The notes: generated by a model not told the origin, from the letters alone. A DNA stretch of 64,000 nucleotides from Chryseobacterium indologenes (GCF_018362995.1 NZ_CP074372.1:3844001-3908000), one strand, 5' to 3'. Counted from the first letter of the stretch, positions 35,857-45,504 are shown. Translations and numbers: made by a program.

Positions 35857-35896
35857 AAAAATCAGATTTGATGATATATCAAATCTGATTTTTTTT
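35857..35896 (+). terminator. Terminator 2 after rpsJ
   Basis: AATCAGATTTGAT pairs with ATCAAATCTGATT, a 13-bp stem, followed by T8. It stands in tandem with the first terminator. Confidence 0.75.
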
Positions 35897-36093
35897 GAAT
35901 TGAGCTTTTTACAACCATAAAAACCCTTCAGGGAATTACTCTTAATGATAGCGTACATCTGTTTAGGGATTGTAAAGAGTCCTTAGCAGAGATTAATGAT
36001 CTGATATTAATAGTTCTTTTTCAGGTGACATATCTCACTCTTGTTTATTTATTTAGAATGAATAAAAATAATAATTTTGCTAAAAATTATCAG
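35897..36093. other. Upstream region of the TonB receptor
   Basis: About 200 bases containing two alternative in-frame starts (GTG 36025, ATG 36058) of the receptor. No clear promoter or operator box was recognised. Confidence 0.4.
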
Positions 36094-38349
36094 ATGAATA
36101 AAGTAGTATCCTTTTCTCTGCTGTTGTTAGGTGGAGTTCTGGCCAATGCGCAGAAAGTAAATGATTCAGTTAAGCACAAGAAAATTGAAGAAGTAGAACT
36201 GTTTGGTGAAAAAAAGAAACAGCCGCAAGGCTTGGACGCAATTACCAGATTGCCATTGAAAACCAGAGATCAGATTCAGAGTATTTCTGTGATTTCCCAT
36301 AAAGCAATTGAAGAATTAGGCGCACTTACAGTCACTGATGTTGCCAAAAATGTTCCGGGAGTTACTCTGTTTTCAAGCTATGGCGGAGGAAACGAAAGTA
36401 TGTCTATCAGAGGATACCGTGGTGTTCCTGTACTGAAAAACGGAGTTCAGCTGGATTCAGATTTCCGTACTGCAGGGATGATCACTGATATGCAGGGAGT
36501 AGAAAGTATTCAGGTTATTAAAGGATCTGCTGCTATTGGTCAGGGAATAGGAAATGGTTTGGGATCTGCAGGAGGAGTGATCAATGTTGTAACAAAAAGA
36601 CCTCAGTTTATTGATCAGACGAATGTAGGATTCCGTTACGGAAGCTGGGATTTTTACAGACCTACAGTAGACTTCCAGAGAGTATTAGATTCTCAGGGGA
36701 AAGTAGCTGTGAGATTCAATGGAGCATATCAGAATAATAATTCATTCAGAAGTCATGTACAGGGAGAAAGGATTTATGTAAACCCATCTATCGCTTTCCG
36801 TCCGGATGATAAAACATTAATCAATGTGGAAATGGATTACCTTCATGATAAGAGAACACCGGACAGAGGAACAATCAACCTTGCACCTGGAACTGTTGAA
36901 GCATTGTATCACATGCCAAAAGGTAAGTTTTTAGGATATACATCTGATAATTCAAAAACTGAAACATACAACTTTGCCACTACAATCGTACGTAACCTTA
37001 CAGATAAATTAAAAGTGAGAGCAGCTTTCGTGAATTCCGTAAGTAATACAGATTCTGAAGCTTCATCTGTGTCATTGCCTGCTGGTGAAACCAACTACAA
37101 TATCAGACAGCGTACTATAGGAAAATCACAGGGAGAAGATATCAACAAAGTATTACAGTTAGACTTCATTGGAGAGCAGATAATGACAGGATTTATTAAA
37201 CACACATTCCAGGTTGGTTTTGACTGGAGAGAAACAGAAACCTCTTCTACAACCTTTGAAGCATACAAAAACTCAATTGCACCAGGAAATTTAATTACTG
37301 CACGTAATACAAAAATCGGAAATACTACCTATGCTGCTAATCCTCTTGATATTGTCGACGTAGTGAACGGAAATATTCCGAATCAACTTCCGGTAAATGT
37401 CATTTATAAAAATCTGGGAAGATCAAACGCAGTATTGACACCAAGTATCGGTGCAATGGCTCAGGATGTGATGACGATCGGAAAATATGTAAAAGCTCAT
37501 TTGGGACTTCGTTACAGCAGGCTCAATGGTTCTGCCAATGAATCTGTAGATACATGGAATCCTAATTTCGGATTGATTGTGTCTCCACTTCCAAATGTTA
37601 ATGTATTTGGATCATATACTACAACCACATCTTTAAGATCTTCTAATAATTTCCTTTTAGATGGTGGAAGAGTAGGCCCGTCAATGACTAAACAATGGGA
37701 AGCTGGTATTAAATCAGATTGGTTTAATGAGCGTTTAAGATTTAATGTAACGGTATTTGATATTAAAACAGATCACCTTTCCTTCACTATTCTTGACGAA
37801 AATTATAACCCTGTTGTAATTGACAAACAAACAATGTATGGCCTTGCAGGAAACCTTAGAAGAAAAGGAGTGGAAGTAGAGCTTATCGGAAGAATTTTAC
37901 CCAATCTTCAGGTGATGTCAGGATGGGCTTATCTCGATGCCCAATATCAGGACAGTCCTGCTTACATGAACGGATCTGCACCCATGAACGCACCTAAACA
38001 TACTGCAAACGGATGGCTGAATTATAAATTCAACAAAGGTACTTTATCAGGACTTGATGTAGGAGCAGGGATTTATTACGTAGGAAAAAGACCGGTTGAC
38101 GAATGGACTCAGAAAACATTTACAGCAGGCCACCTGAACAGTGTGAAGCCTGGAGACAAGCCTTTCGATATGCCGGAATATACCACAGTAGATGCCCAGG
38201 CAGCATATACCTTGAAAAATGGAATGGGAATAAGAGTGTTCTTTAATAATATTTTTGATAGTGTAGGATACAGTTCTTATTTCAGAGGAGGATATATCGA
38301 TCAGATTCAGCCGAGAAACTTTGCTGTACAGGTAAACTATAAATTCTAA
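36094..38349 (+). CDS. TonB-dependent siderophore-type receptor
   Basis: 751 aa from ATG 36094, which gives the signal peptide MNKVVSFSLLLLGGVLANAQ; upstream in-frame starts only add charged residues. The plug domain (~55-175) includes IQSISVISHKAIEELGALTVTD, VPGVTLFSSYGGG, MSIRGYRG and IQVIKGSAAIGQG. The beta-barrel continues to the terminal Phe (FAVQVNYKF). The domain style is that of FhuA/FpvA-type ferric-siderophore receptors; no carboxypeptidase-like or SusC features are present. Role: TonB-driven uptake across the outer membrane. The next genes (lipoprotein, iron-permease-like) support an iron link. Confidence 0.88.
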   Translation: MNKVVSFSLLLLGGVLANAQKVNDSVKHKKIEEVELFGEKKKQPQGLDAITRLPLKTRDQIQSISVISHKAIEELGALTVTDVAKNVPGVTLFSSYGGGNESMSIRGYRGVPVLKNGVQLDSDFRTAGMITDMQGVESIQVIKGSAAIGQGIGNGLGSAGGVINVVTKRPQFIDQTNVGFRYGSWDFYRPTVDFQRVLDSQGKVAVRFNGAYQNNNSFRSHVQGERIYVNPSIAFRPDDKTLINVEMDYLHDKRTPDRGTINLAPGTVEALYHMPKGKFLGYTSDNSKTETYNFATTIVRNLTDKLKVRAAFVNSVSNTDSEASSVSLPAGETNYNIRQRTIGKSQGEDINKVLQLDFIGEQIMTGFIKHTFQVGFDWRETETSSTTFEAYKNSIAPGNLITARNTKIGNTTYAANPLDIVDVVNGNIPNQLPVNVIYKNLGRSNAVLTPSIGAMAQDVMTIGKYVKAHLGLRYSRLNGSANESVDTWNPNFGLIVSPLPNVNVFGSYTTTTSLRSSNNFLLDGGRVGPSMTKQWEAGIKSDWFNERLRFNVTVFDIKTDHLSFTILDENYNPVVIDKQTMYGLAGNLRRKGVEVELIGRILPNLQVMSGWAYLDAQYQDSPAYMNGSAPMNAPKHTANGWLNYKFNKGTLSGLDVGAGIYYVGKRPVDEWTQKTFTAGHLNSVKPGDKPFDMPEYTTVDAQAAYTLKNGMGIRVFFNNIFDSVGYSSYFRGGYIDQIQPRNFAVQVNYKF

Positions 38350-38365
38350 CGTAAAAAAAATTATA

Positions 38366-38653
38366 ATGAAAATTACCAGAACAATATTCTTACTATTGAT
38401 TGCCGCAACTGATTTAGCTTCATGTTCCGAAGAACATTTGTCCGAAGAAGAACTGAAAACTGCGAGAGAAAATGTTGAAAAACATTACAATAATCCCAGA
38501 AGCATATACTCGTGGGGTAACATTTCTCCCTGGAAAGATCATTGGAATAATTCATTTTATCCAAAACCTTTTTCATCTGCTCAAGTCGGAAAGAGTATGA
38601 TAGCAGAAGAAAAACAAAACCTTGAAGACCGCTTTTCAGGGAAAATCAAATAA
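38366..38653 (+). CDS. Small lipoprotein downstream of the TonB receptor
   Basis: 95 aa. The lipoprotein signal ends ATDLASCSEE (lipobox LASC). The mature part is acidic then aromatic (SWGNISPWKDHWNNSFYP), of no known family. It starts 16 bases after the receptor stop and is closed by a terminator, so it forms a two-gene operon with it and may act in the same uptake step. Confidence 0.7.
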   Translation: MKITRTIFLLLIAATDLASCSEEHLSEEELKTARENVEKHYNNPRSIYSWGNISPWKDHWNNSFYPKPFSSAQVGKSMIAEEKQNLEDRFSGKIK

Positions 38654-38687
38654 CATACTTCAAACATTCATATCAATTTTAATTAGA

Positions 38688-38722
38688 AAACATTAAGACA
38701 GTAGTATTGTCTTAATGTTTTT
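38688..38722 (+). terminator. Terminator of the receptor operon
   Basis: CATTAAGACA pairs with TGTCTTAATG across 7 bases, then T5. Confidence 0.8.
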
Positions 38723-38787
38723 GTTTGTATTCACTATTCATTATTCCTGTTAATTTTATACATTTAATCAATCTATAAAATAAGACC

Positions 38788-39282
38788 ATGGGAAAAAAGA
38801 ACCATAGCTTTTTTGAAAAATTTTCAAACGGGGCTGTAAAATTTACAGGAAGTCCATATGCTTTTATGGGAGCTTTTCTTATTGTGGTATTATGGGCGGT
38901 CTCCGGACCTTTTTTTGACTATTCCGAAACCTGGCAGCTGGTAATCAATACAGGAACTACAATCATTACTTTTCTGATGGTATTCCTCATTCAGAAAGCT
39001 CAGAACAAAGACTCCAAAGCCATACAGATTAAACTCAATGAGCTTATTGCAGCTCACGAAAAAGCAAGCAATCGTATTGTGGATATTGAAGAACTTACAG
39101 AAGCAGAACTGGATCAGCTTCACGTTTATTATGAAAAGCTGGGTGAGCTTGCCAAAAAAGATACAGATATCCATATGTCTCATTCCATTGACGTTGCACA
39201 GATAAATCATGATTATAAGTATGAGTTTTTTAAAAGAAGACATGAAGAATGGATGCAGAAGAAGGAACAAAAAAATAAATAG
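38788..39282 (+). CDS. Low-affinity iron permease-family protein
   Basis: 164 aa. Two hydrophobic segments (~25-45 and ~50-73) with ITFLMVFLIQKAQNKDSKA, the core of PF04120, then a charged C-terminal helix with LDQLHVYYEKLGELAKK. The family name comes from fungal Fet4; bacterial members are short and their iron transport is unproven. Its place after the TonB receptor fits iron handling. Confidence 0.8.
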   Translation: MGKKNHSFFEKFSNGAVKFTGSPYAFMGAFLIVVLWAVSGPFFDYSETWQLVINTGTTIITFLMVFLIQKAQNKDSKAIQIKLNELIAAHEKASNRIVDIEELTEAELDQLHVYYEKLGELAKKDTDIHMSHSIDVAQINHDYKYEFFKRRHEEWMQKKEQKNK

Positions 39283-39356
39283 ACTTTTGATTTAAAAAAT
39301 TCTTTAAACTTTATAACTTGTTTTTTTGTTAAAAAATGGCTGATTAATAAATAAAA

Positions 39357-39394
39357 ATAAAAGACCTCTGAGTGTCATCAGAGGTCTTTTATGG
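39357..39394. terminator. Bidirectional terminator
   Basis: AAAAGACCTCTGA pairs with TCAGAGGTCTTTT across 6 bases. It separates the convergent iron-permease-like and 908-aa genes. Confidence 0.8.
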
Positions 39395-39400
39395 TTTGGA

Positions 39401-42127
39401 TTACCTCATAAAATAGCTGAAATAACTACAGCTTCCCATCAGGTTTTTCGTTGTTTCAGTGTCAGAATACTGTGCTTTCAACTGAGCAAAATAGGTTCTG
39501 TATTTTTGATTTTTAAGATGGTCCATTTCCTTTTGGCGGGCATCTTCTTTCTCAGACCATTTAGGATCAGAGTAATCGAAATCTTTTGGAGCCTTCGCTT
39601 CGTACTGATAATATTTACCTTGTTCAGCACTTGCCATCTGGAATAAGATTCTTGCTTTTTCTTCCTTATTATTGGAAAGTTTAAGTGCCTTTTGATAATA
39701 ATTGATTGAAAGATCAAAATTATCAGGTTCAATATAAGAAGTGTCCAGGAAGTTTTTATAATAATACTTATAAGGATTCTTTCTGTCCGTATTCCAGAAA
39801 TCATACTTGCCTCCATTGCTGTTGTCAATATCCATCACAAACAATTGACGGTAATATCCTAAAATAGAGGTATTGTACAATAGGTTTCCAATAAGCTGAT
39901 TGGCTTTTGCTGCTTTTTCACCCGTTCCGTTTCCGATTTTTTTAAGCTGAATCAATACATTTGCCAGCTCAAGCTTGTTCATGCTGGTTTTAATGAAAGG
40001 GAAATCAGCATAATTTTCAGCTTTCATACTTTCTGTATCCGCACTTCCGAAGCTTTCCCAAACATTATGTCCGAATATAAGGTTTGAAATATTTTTGAAT
40101 CCATCGTATTCAGTAGGAGTGTATTGTTTGGTTGTAATGGTCTGGCCGTTCTTTTCGGTCCATTCGTAATTCTGTCTTGGGATACCGGCAAAGCTTTTTG
40201 CTTTTTCATAATAAGATTTCGCCTTTTCAAAATCAGCCAGTCTCATTGCTCTGTCCCCGTAAATGGTATTGAAGAAGGCATCAATATTACCAACACTATC
40301 CATATTTTTAGCAATGATTTGCTGTTCAAACTGGGTTTTATTAGGCTTTCTGTAAAACTCTTCCACACTCTTCACCAGGCCAGAATTCGGGTTGTACTGA
40401 AGATCCGAAAGCTTATTGTTCATCAGGAAGGATTTTCCGTCCTCACCCTGAAGGAAATAACGGTTTGCCATAACATCCTTAAGGAAATCGGCAGTAGACG
40501 GCACCTCACCATAATAATCAAAATTATCTGTAGTGGCTGTGTCTTTCTCTACCTTTTTCTCAACGAAATATTCAGCATAATCTTTCATCAGATGATCTTC
40601 ATACTCGGCATCAATTCTCGGCTGAGAAACAATGTCATTCAGAACTTTCATTCTTTTGATTTCTTCCAGATATTCAGGATTCGTTGTTTTTATATCTTCC
40701 AGGATTTCTGTACTTCCTTTGTAATCTTTTTTCAGGAATTTCAGATAGGCATCTGCAATCTGCCAATATTCATCCTTAGACTTTTCTTTCGTTTTATCAG
40801 TGAACTTTTGAAGGTCATCAAGATAATCCTTCATTTTATCATCATACCCATAGCCGGAAGTAGTATAGAATGGAATTCTGTTTGGATTGTCCAGCAATTC
40901 ATCGTCACTTTGATCCGTTTTCTTTCCATCGGCAGACTCTTTAGATTTTGACCCGCCGAACAGGTTTTTAAAGAACCTTACGATTTTTTGCCAGAAAGAA
41001 AGCTTTTCCTCCTTTACCTCAGTGGTGGTAGTGGCTTTAGTATCTTTTGCAGAAGTATTGTTATCAGCTTTTCCTCTTTGTATATACGGACTATTGGCAG
41101 CGTCTGAAGTGTAGTAATAAGTAGGCAGATAGCTTCTTTCCAGTTCATTAATACTTCTTGCAGCCATTACTTTCAGGATTTCAGAATCAGGATTGATTTC
41201 ATACATCTTTTCCATAGTTGGAATCGGATTGTTGAAGTCTTCATATCCTAAAAGGAAATACGCCATATTCTTTTCTTCGTTCGTATTGGCTCTCTTCATG
41301 ATATTGCTGAAAGATGCTGTATCAGAAAGCTTCATAGAAACAAATGTAGATTCCTTGCGGTCTTTGCTGTTCATGAATACCTGAAAGAAATTCCAGTTGG
41401 CATCACTGTTCATTTCCAATCCTCTCTGTGCTCCGGCTAATTGGTCCAGTGACATGAAATAAACAGTTCCTTTCAATTTGATCGGAGCAACATAAGTTTT
41501 AAATGCCTGCACTGCAGAATCATAGTTTCTGGTATAATGATTCAAACGTACAAGTTGATAACCGTAACGTTGCTTGATTTCAGGGTTTCTTGCTGCATTG
41601 TACAAAGATGTTAAAGCAGCAATGGTTTTGTTATAATCAAGTGCTGTAGCATTTTTCCTGTTGGCATCTCTGTCGTAATAAAATGAATTCTCATTTTCAA
41701 CATAATTGATGCTCATATAAGGTTCCAGATACTTGGCTTCGATCAGATAATCAATACCTTCTTTATATTTTTGGTAGAATCCTGTCCCTAGTTTTTGTAG
41801 AATAGGATTTGTCGGACTTCCATTCTTTAAGGCATTCAGGTCGTTCATACTCATCTTATACACCAGATTCTGCGTCTCGGTATAGCTAAGCTGATTGTTG
41901 AAGAACTTTTTCCATGTTTCAATATTATCATCAGGAATCAATGCAGGATTGTATCCTCCATAAAATCTGCTTGAATAATTGTGCAGAAAAGGAAGATAAG
42001 CTTTGTCCTTGATGATGGTTTGTGTAAAAAGGTTGAAGTAATCATAATCAGGATCTGACCACGCACAGGCGTCAGATTTTGTATAGAAAAGTGATACAAC
42101 CGCAAGTGAAAGAATATACTTTTTCAT
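39401..42127 (-). CDS. Large secreted TPR-like protein, 908 aa
   Basis: The signal peptide ends just before Cys21 in KSDACAWSDPDYDYFNLF, so it may be a lipoprotein or simply secreted. Long helical regions include repeat-like stretches (QRYGYQLVRLNHYTRNYDSA; IYGDRAMRLADFEKAKSYYE; INYYQKALKLSNNKEEKARI) that look like tetratricopeptide units. A low-complexity Lys/Thr/Asp segment lies near 345-405. CAW..PD.DY starts are common in uncharacterised Bacteroidetes proteins. Not assigned; probably a periplasmic or surface scaffold. The lipoprotein gene upstream at 43183 is on the same strand. Confidence 0.7.
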   Translation of the reverse strand: MKKYILSLAVVSLFYTKSDACAWSDPDYDYFNLFTQTIIKDKAYLPFLHNYSSRFYGGYNPALIPDDNIETWKKFFNNQLSYTETQNLVYKMSMNDLNALKNGSPTNPILQKLGTGFYQKYKEGIDYLIEAKYLEPYMSINYVENENSFYYDRDANRKNATALDYNKTIAALTSLYNAARNPEIKQRYGYQLVRLNHYTRNYDSAVQAFKTYVAPIKLKGTVYFMSLDQLAGAQRGLEMNSDANWNFFQVFMNSKDRKESTFVSMKLSDTASFSNIMKRANTNEEKNMAYFLLGYEDFNNPIPTMEKMYEINPDSEILKVMAARSINELERSYLPTYYYTSDAANSPYIQRGKADNNTSAKDTKATTTTEVKEEKLSFWQKIVRFFKNLFGGSKSKESADGKKTDQSDDELLDNPNRIPFYTTSGYGYDDKMKDYLDDLQKFTDKTKEKSKDEYWQIADAYLKFLKKDYKGSTEILEDIKTTNPEYLEEIKRMKVLNDIVSQPRIDAEYEDHLMKDYAEYFVEKKVEKDTATTDNFDYYGEVPSTADFLKDVMANRYFLQGEDGKSFLMNNKLSDLQYNPNSGLVKSVEEFYRKPNKTQFEQQIIAKNMDSVGNIDAFFNTIYGDRAMRLADFEKAKSYYEKAKSFAGIPRQNYEWTEKNGQTITTKQYTPTEYDGFKNISNLIFGHNVWESFGSADTESMKAENYADFPFIKTSMNKLELANVLIQLKKIGNGTGEKAAKANQLIGNLLYNTSILGYYRQLFVMDIDNSNGGKYDFWNTDRKNPYKYYYKNFLDTSYIEPDNFDLSINYYQKALKLSNNKEEKARILFQMASAEQGKYYQYEAKAPKDFDYSDPKWSEKEDARQKEMDHLKNQKYRTYFAQLKAQYSDTETTKNLMGSCSYFSYFMR

Positions 42128-42205
42128 AGGGTTCGTAGTGTTTTTTTAATTTTGTGTAATAGTTTATGGTTTGGTATAGACAGGCACGTCTCTATCTCCG
42201 AGAGA

Positions 42206-43183
42206 TTAAAATTTCCGATCTAACACAAATTTACTATCTAATTGATAATAAATAATATTAAAATGTGGGATTTTTTTCTCTAAAAATGAGATTACCTCCT
42301 TAAGCTGTTTTTCAGAGATTTCTTCTGCCTTTACTTTGAAGCCTTTGTTTAAGTAACTTCCAAAATAGAATCCATCTTTCAACACCTGAATTTCGTGTTC
42401 GGATATCTTTTTGAAATTTGGATTTTCAAGATATCTTTTGGATAAAGCATTGATCAGTTTATGTTTGCCCAAATGATTGGTGACAATTCCCCAGGAATAA
42501 ATAGGAAGCGCTACTTCAATTTTTTTGATAGGGTAGTCTTCCATTTTTGAAAGATAGCTTTTTAGGATGTTGATATCCAGAATCGAGTTTTTGTCAGAAT
42601 TTTCCAGTGGTGATGAAGTGGAGTAGCACATGAGGTATACTTTTTCAACAGGGGGAATTCCGGTCTGTTTTTTATCTTTTACCTGATGAAGACGAAGGGT
42701 ACAGGTGACTTCCTTTCCGGAGATCTTTTTGAGCTCTTTTAGAAATTTAAAATAGTCATTTCGTGTTCCCGCTGTCCAGTCACAGTCGATCTGAATTTCA
42801 TTATTGATTTTCAGATGATACTCTTCCGCCTTTTTCTGAATTAAAAGATGAACACTTTCCGCAAGAAATTTGATCTCTTCTGCAGAAATGCCAAGCAAAG
42901 TCTGATTGGTAATAAAAACCGTAGGAACAATCTGTTTATCCGTCTGAAAACTCTTGTCTTTTGTGATAACAGCTACCGGCTGAAATTTTCCGTTCACTTT
43001 GTCTACATCAAAAAACCTGGTATATAAATAAGGAATGGTTGCCTGGTCTAATGTTTTTTTTTCTTCGTGATCAAGTTTCAGATTGGTTTTCCAGTAATAA
43101 AAAGTATAAGGATGATTCTCTTTCTTATTGCATGATACTATAAGAAAGAGAAGAAATGCGAAGAAAATTTTAAAATGTCTCAT
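42206..43183 (-). CDS. Lipoprotein, possibly DUF3142-related
   Basis: 325 aa. The lipoprotein signal ends FLIVSCNKK. The core has EIQIDCDWTAGTRNDYFKFL (~129-148), resembling the QxDxDxT...Y..FL motif of DUF3142, and a TIM-barrel-like alternation (VYLMCYSTSS, IEVALPIYSWGIV). This hints at a glycoside-hydrolase-like fold but no catalytic pair was confirmed. It lies 78 bases upstream of the 908-aa gene on the same strand, a pairing that looks functional. Confidence 0.6.
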   Translation of the reverse strand: MRHFKIFFAFLLFLIVSCNKKENHPYTFYYWKTNLKLDHEEKKTLDQATIPYLYTRFFDVDKVNGKFQPVAVITKDKSFQTDKQIVPTVFITNQTLLGISAEEIKFLAESVHLLIQKKAEEYHLKINNEIQIDCDWTAGTRNDYFKFLKELKKISGKEVTCTLRLHQVKDKKQTGIPPVEKVYLMCYSTSSPLENSDKNSILDINILKSYLSKMEDYPIKKIEVALPIYSWGIVTNHLGKHKLINALSKRYLENPNFKKISEHEIQVLKDGFYFGSYLNKGFKVKAEEISEKQLKEVISFLEKKIPHFNIIYYQLDSKFVLDRKF

Positions 43184-43308
43184 TGATAAAAATCACTCTT
43201 GAAGCCACAATTCATTGTAGCCATATGTTTTTTCAAAAATAACGATATTAAAGCAAAATATAAACCGTAAAATCCCGGTGATTAATTTGACGGATCGCTT
43301 TTCACAAC

Positions 43309-43340
43309 AAGAAAGCCGCTCCAATGGAGCGACTCTCTTT
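43309..43340 (-). terminator. Rho-independent terminator
   Basis: On the minus strand AGTCGCTCC pairs with GGAGCGGCT over a 3-base loop, then a T-rich tract. It ends the 43356-43778 gene. Confidence 0.7.
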
Positions 43341-43355
43341 ATATATACTGTTTTA

Positions 43356-43778
43356 CTACTTGTAAAGTTCACTTTCGCACTTACAGGTTTCCTTATCAAT
43401 GCTCTCTCTGGAAGAACAGCATCCATCAAGGTGTAGAATATTTCCCCTTTCATCGGTAAGGTAAATTTTGTCTTTGTCGAATTTCACCAAAAATGTCTCC
43501 TCATATTCTTTGAAATCTACTTTCATGACTTTATTAGGAGCATATTTTCCGGCATTGATTTCCTCTGTTGTTTCTTTTCCGTCTGCCTGATTCACCTGAA
43601 CGTATCCAAAATGAACATCACCATTCGCTTTTATATCCAGATAATAGTGGGGAGTACCGGTGCCACTGTATCCTTTCATGATGTCAAAGCTTCTGTGTCC
43701 GGTAAAAGGAACCTTTACCTGCTGTGCCAATGTAAAAATACTGATGCACAGGATCATTAAACTGAAAATCTTTTTCAT
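43356..43778 (-). CDS. Small secreted protein, hypothetical
   Basis: 140 aa from ATG 43778 (an ATG at 43793 adds five residues). The signal peptide ends IFTLAQQ. The mature protein is beta-rich (HYYLDIKANGDVHFGYVQVN; VDFKEYEETFLVKFDKDKIYL). Cys lie at the C-terminus (DGCCSSRES...ETCKCES), probably forming disulfides. Family not recognised. Monocistronic. Confidence 0.7.
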   Translation of the reverse strand: MKKIFSLMILCISIFTLAQQVKVPFTGHRSFDIMKGYSGTGTPHYYLDIKANGDVHFGYVQVNQADGKETTEEINAGKYAPNKVMKVDFKEYEETFLVKFDKDKIYLTDERGNILHLDGCCSSRESIDKETCKCESELYK

Positions 43779-43903
43779 TACTCTTTTTTTCAAAATTAAA
43801 GATATTTAAACAAAATATTCTCCGTAAAAACCCGGTTATTGATGGGATTTTTACCATTTTTTAAATTCACATAATCCTTCTTCTTTTTGGGAAGAGCATG
43901 TAA

Positions 43904-43933
43904 GAAAAAACCACCCCAAAAGGAGTGGCTCTT
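43904..43933 (-). terminator. Terminator of the glycerol operon
   Basis: On the minus strand GCCACTCC pairs with GGGGTGGT (G-U pairs included), then T6. It lies after the outer membrane protein gene. Confidence 0.75.
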
Positions 43934-43955
43934 CTATAATTTAGTTTCATTCAGA

Positions 43956-44768
43956 TTAAAAAACGGTTGCAGCAAGCTGAATCCTTGCATACTTATTAGA
44001 CGGATTCCACATCGCCATCATCGTTACAGGAAGGCTATAGTGATCTGTGATCTTAACTACTTTACCTGCTTTCACCCCTACATTTACAATGTCGAAGCTG
44101 TTTTTGCCATTACCATACAAAAAGGTTTTGTCGTTGAGAGCAAATCCGGCTCCTACAAAAGCATCCAGGTTTACTTTCTGTCCGCTGATGACAGGATAGC
44201 TTGCCTGAACGTAAGTGGAGTATCTGTTTTTCTTATAACTTCCGTCAGCTTCCAGAATGACTTCTCCCGCATTGGCTCCTCCATACAGCATAATGTCAGC
44301 TTCAATATTGATTGGGAATGAAGGCCCGAAAGTATAATTTGTTCTTAAATCAATAATATGAGCCGTTCTTCTCTGTGAATAGCTGAAGATATCATCAGCG
44401 GCTACTGCAGTATTGATATTTCTGGAGTTATAAAGATCCCATAATCCAATATAAAAACGACCGTCAGAATACTGAACATAATAATTGATCTCCTTATAAT
44501 GTGTATTATCCTTATCATCTGCCAATGCAGAAGCTCCCCAAATTCCTACTTTCCATTTTTTCTCTGCATCCAAAGCGTAGGAAAGATTTCCCATTACAAC
44601 AGGCTTGTCTGTAATAATAAGCCCTCTCCATAAGTGATTATTCTGAATGTTGGCCGTAAAATCAAGTCTGCCTTCTTTGGTTTCCTTTGTTTCACCAGTT
44701 TCCTGTGAAAATAACCTTCCTGTGCCTAAAGCAAGAAGAAAGATTCCCTTTAAGATTTTTTTCATCAT
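43956..44768 (-). CDS. Putative outer membrane beta-barrel protein of the glycerol operon
   Basis: 270 aa. The signal peptide ends GRLFSQE. Alternating strands, a HLWRGL motif near 45-50 (compare the FRG/WRG motif of TIGR02001-type outer membrane proteins) and a C-terminal aromatic (QLAATVF) point to a barrel of ~12 strands. It starts 4 bases after glpF and is the last gene of glpD-glpK-glpF-this gene. Inference: an outer membrane route or scaffold for glycerol or glycerol-3-phosphate. The family has no proven function. Confidence 0.7.
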   Translation of the reverse strand: MMKKILKGIFLLALGTGRLFSQETGETKETKEGRLDFTANIQNNHLWRGLIITDKPVVMGNLSYALDAEKKWKVGIWGASALADDKDNTHYKEINYYVQYSDGRFYIGLWDLYNSRNINTAVAADDIFSYSQRRTAHIIDLRTNYTFGPSFPINIEADIMLYGGANAGEVILEADGSYKKNRYSTYVQASYPVISGQKVNLDAFVGAGFALNDKTFLYGNGKNSFDIVNVGVKAGKVVKITDHYSLPVTMMAMWNPSNKYARIQLAATVF

Positions 44769-44772
44769 GTGT

Positions 44773-45504
44773 TTATTTTAAAAATCCATATATAACTGCT
44801 GCGATTATAGCACCTGCGATTGGGCCTATAACAGGAATCCAGGCATATCCCCAATCACTGCTTCCTTTTACAGGTAAGATGGCGTGCATGATTCTTGGGG
44901 CAAGGTCTCTTGCGGGGTTAATGGCATATCCTGTTGTTCCTCCTAGTGATAAACCAATTGCCCACACTACAAACGTCACAGGAATAGCCCCGATAGAGCC
45001 TAATCCTACCTTAGCGGTTGGGTCTGCCTGTAAAGAAATGCTGGGGCCTGCAAAATAGAAAACACAGAATACCAGTACAAATGTTCCGATAATTTCACTA
45101 ATGAGGTTAGAGGATGTCTTTCTGATAGCCGGACCAGTACTGAAGCAAGCCAGTTTAGCGCCTTCATCTTCCGTGATCGCAAAATGATCTTTATGGAAAA
45201 GCCACACCAGAAATGCTCCCAGCATTCCTCCGATCATTTGGGCTGCGATATAAGAAGGAACGAGATCCCAGGAAAATTTCCCTGCAATGGCCAGTCCAAT
45301 GGTTACGGCCGGATTCAGATGGGCACCACTTATTGGCCCTGCAACGGTTACTCCCACAAAAACGGCCAATGCCCATGCGGTAGTAATAACGATCCACCCG
45401 GAATTATTTCCTTTCGTATCTTTTAAGACAACATTGGCTACAACACCGTTGCCTAACAATATTAGAAGCATCGTCCCGATAACTTCTGCGATAAATGGAG
45501 TCAT
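44773..45504 (-). CDS. glpF: Glycerol uptake facilitator (aquaglyceroporin)
   Basis: 243 aa. Six transmembrane helices plus the two half-helices with NPA boxes: HLNPAVTIG (Asn64) and INPARDLAPR (Asn196, with Asp200 diagnostic of glycerol channels). Inner-membrane facilitator; trapping comes from GlpK encoded 24 bases upstream. Third gene of the glycerol operon. Confidence 0.95.
   Translation of the reverse strand: MTPFIAEVIGTMLLILLGNGVVANVVLKDTKGNNSGWIVITTAWALAVFVGVTVAGPISGAHLNPAVTIGLAIAGKFSWDLVPSYIAAQMIGGMLGAFLVWLFHKDHFAITEDEGAKLACFSTGPAIRKTSSNLISEIIGTFVLVFCVFYFAGPSISLQADPTAKVGLGSIGAIPVTFVVWAIGLSLGGTTGYAINPARDLAPRIMHAILPVKGSSDWGYAWIPVIGPIAGAIIAAVIYGFLK

Noticed and set aside
40124..40951. 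275-aa open frame on the plus strand
   Set aside because: It is antisense to the 908-aa secreted protein gene, with no typical start context; its hydrophobic composition is a by-product of the other strand's codons.
43193..43453. 86-aa frame overlapping the small secreted protein
   Set aside because: It overlaps the terminator and a clear signal-peptide gene in another frame.
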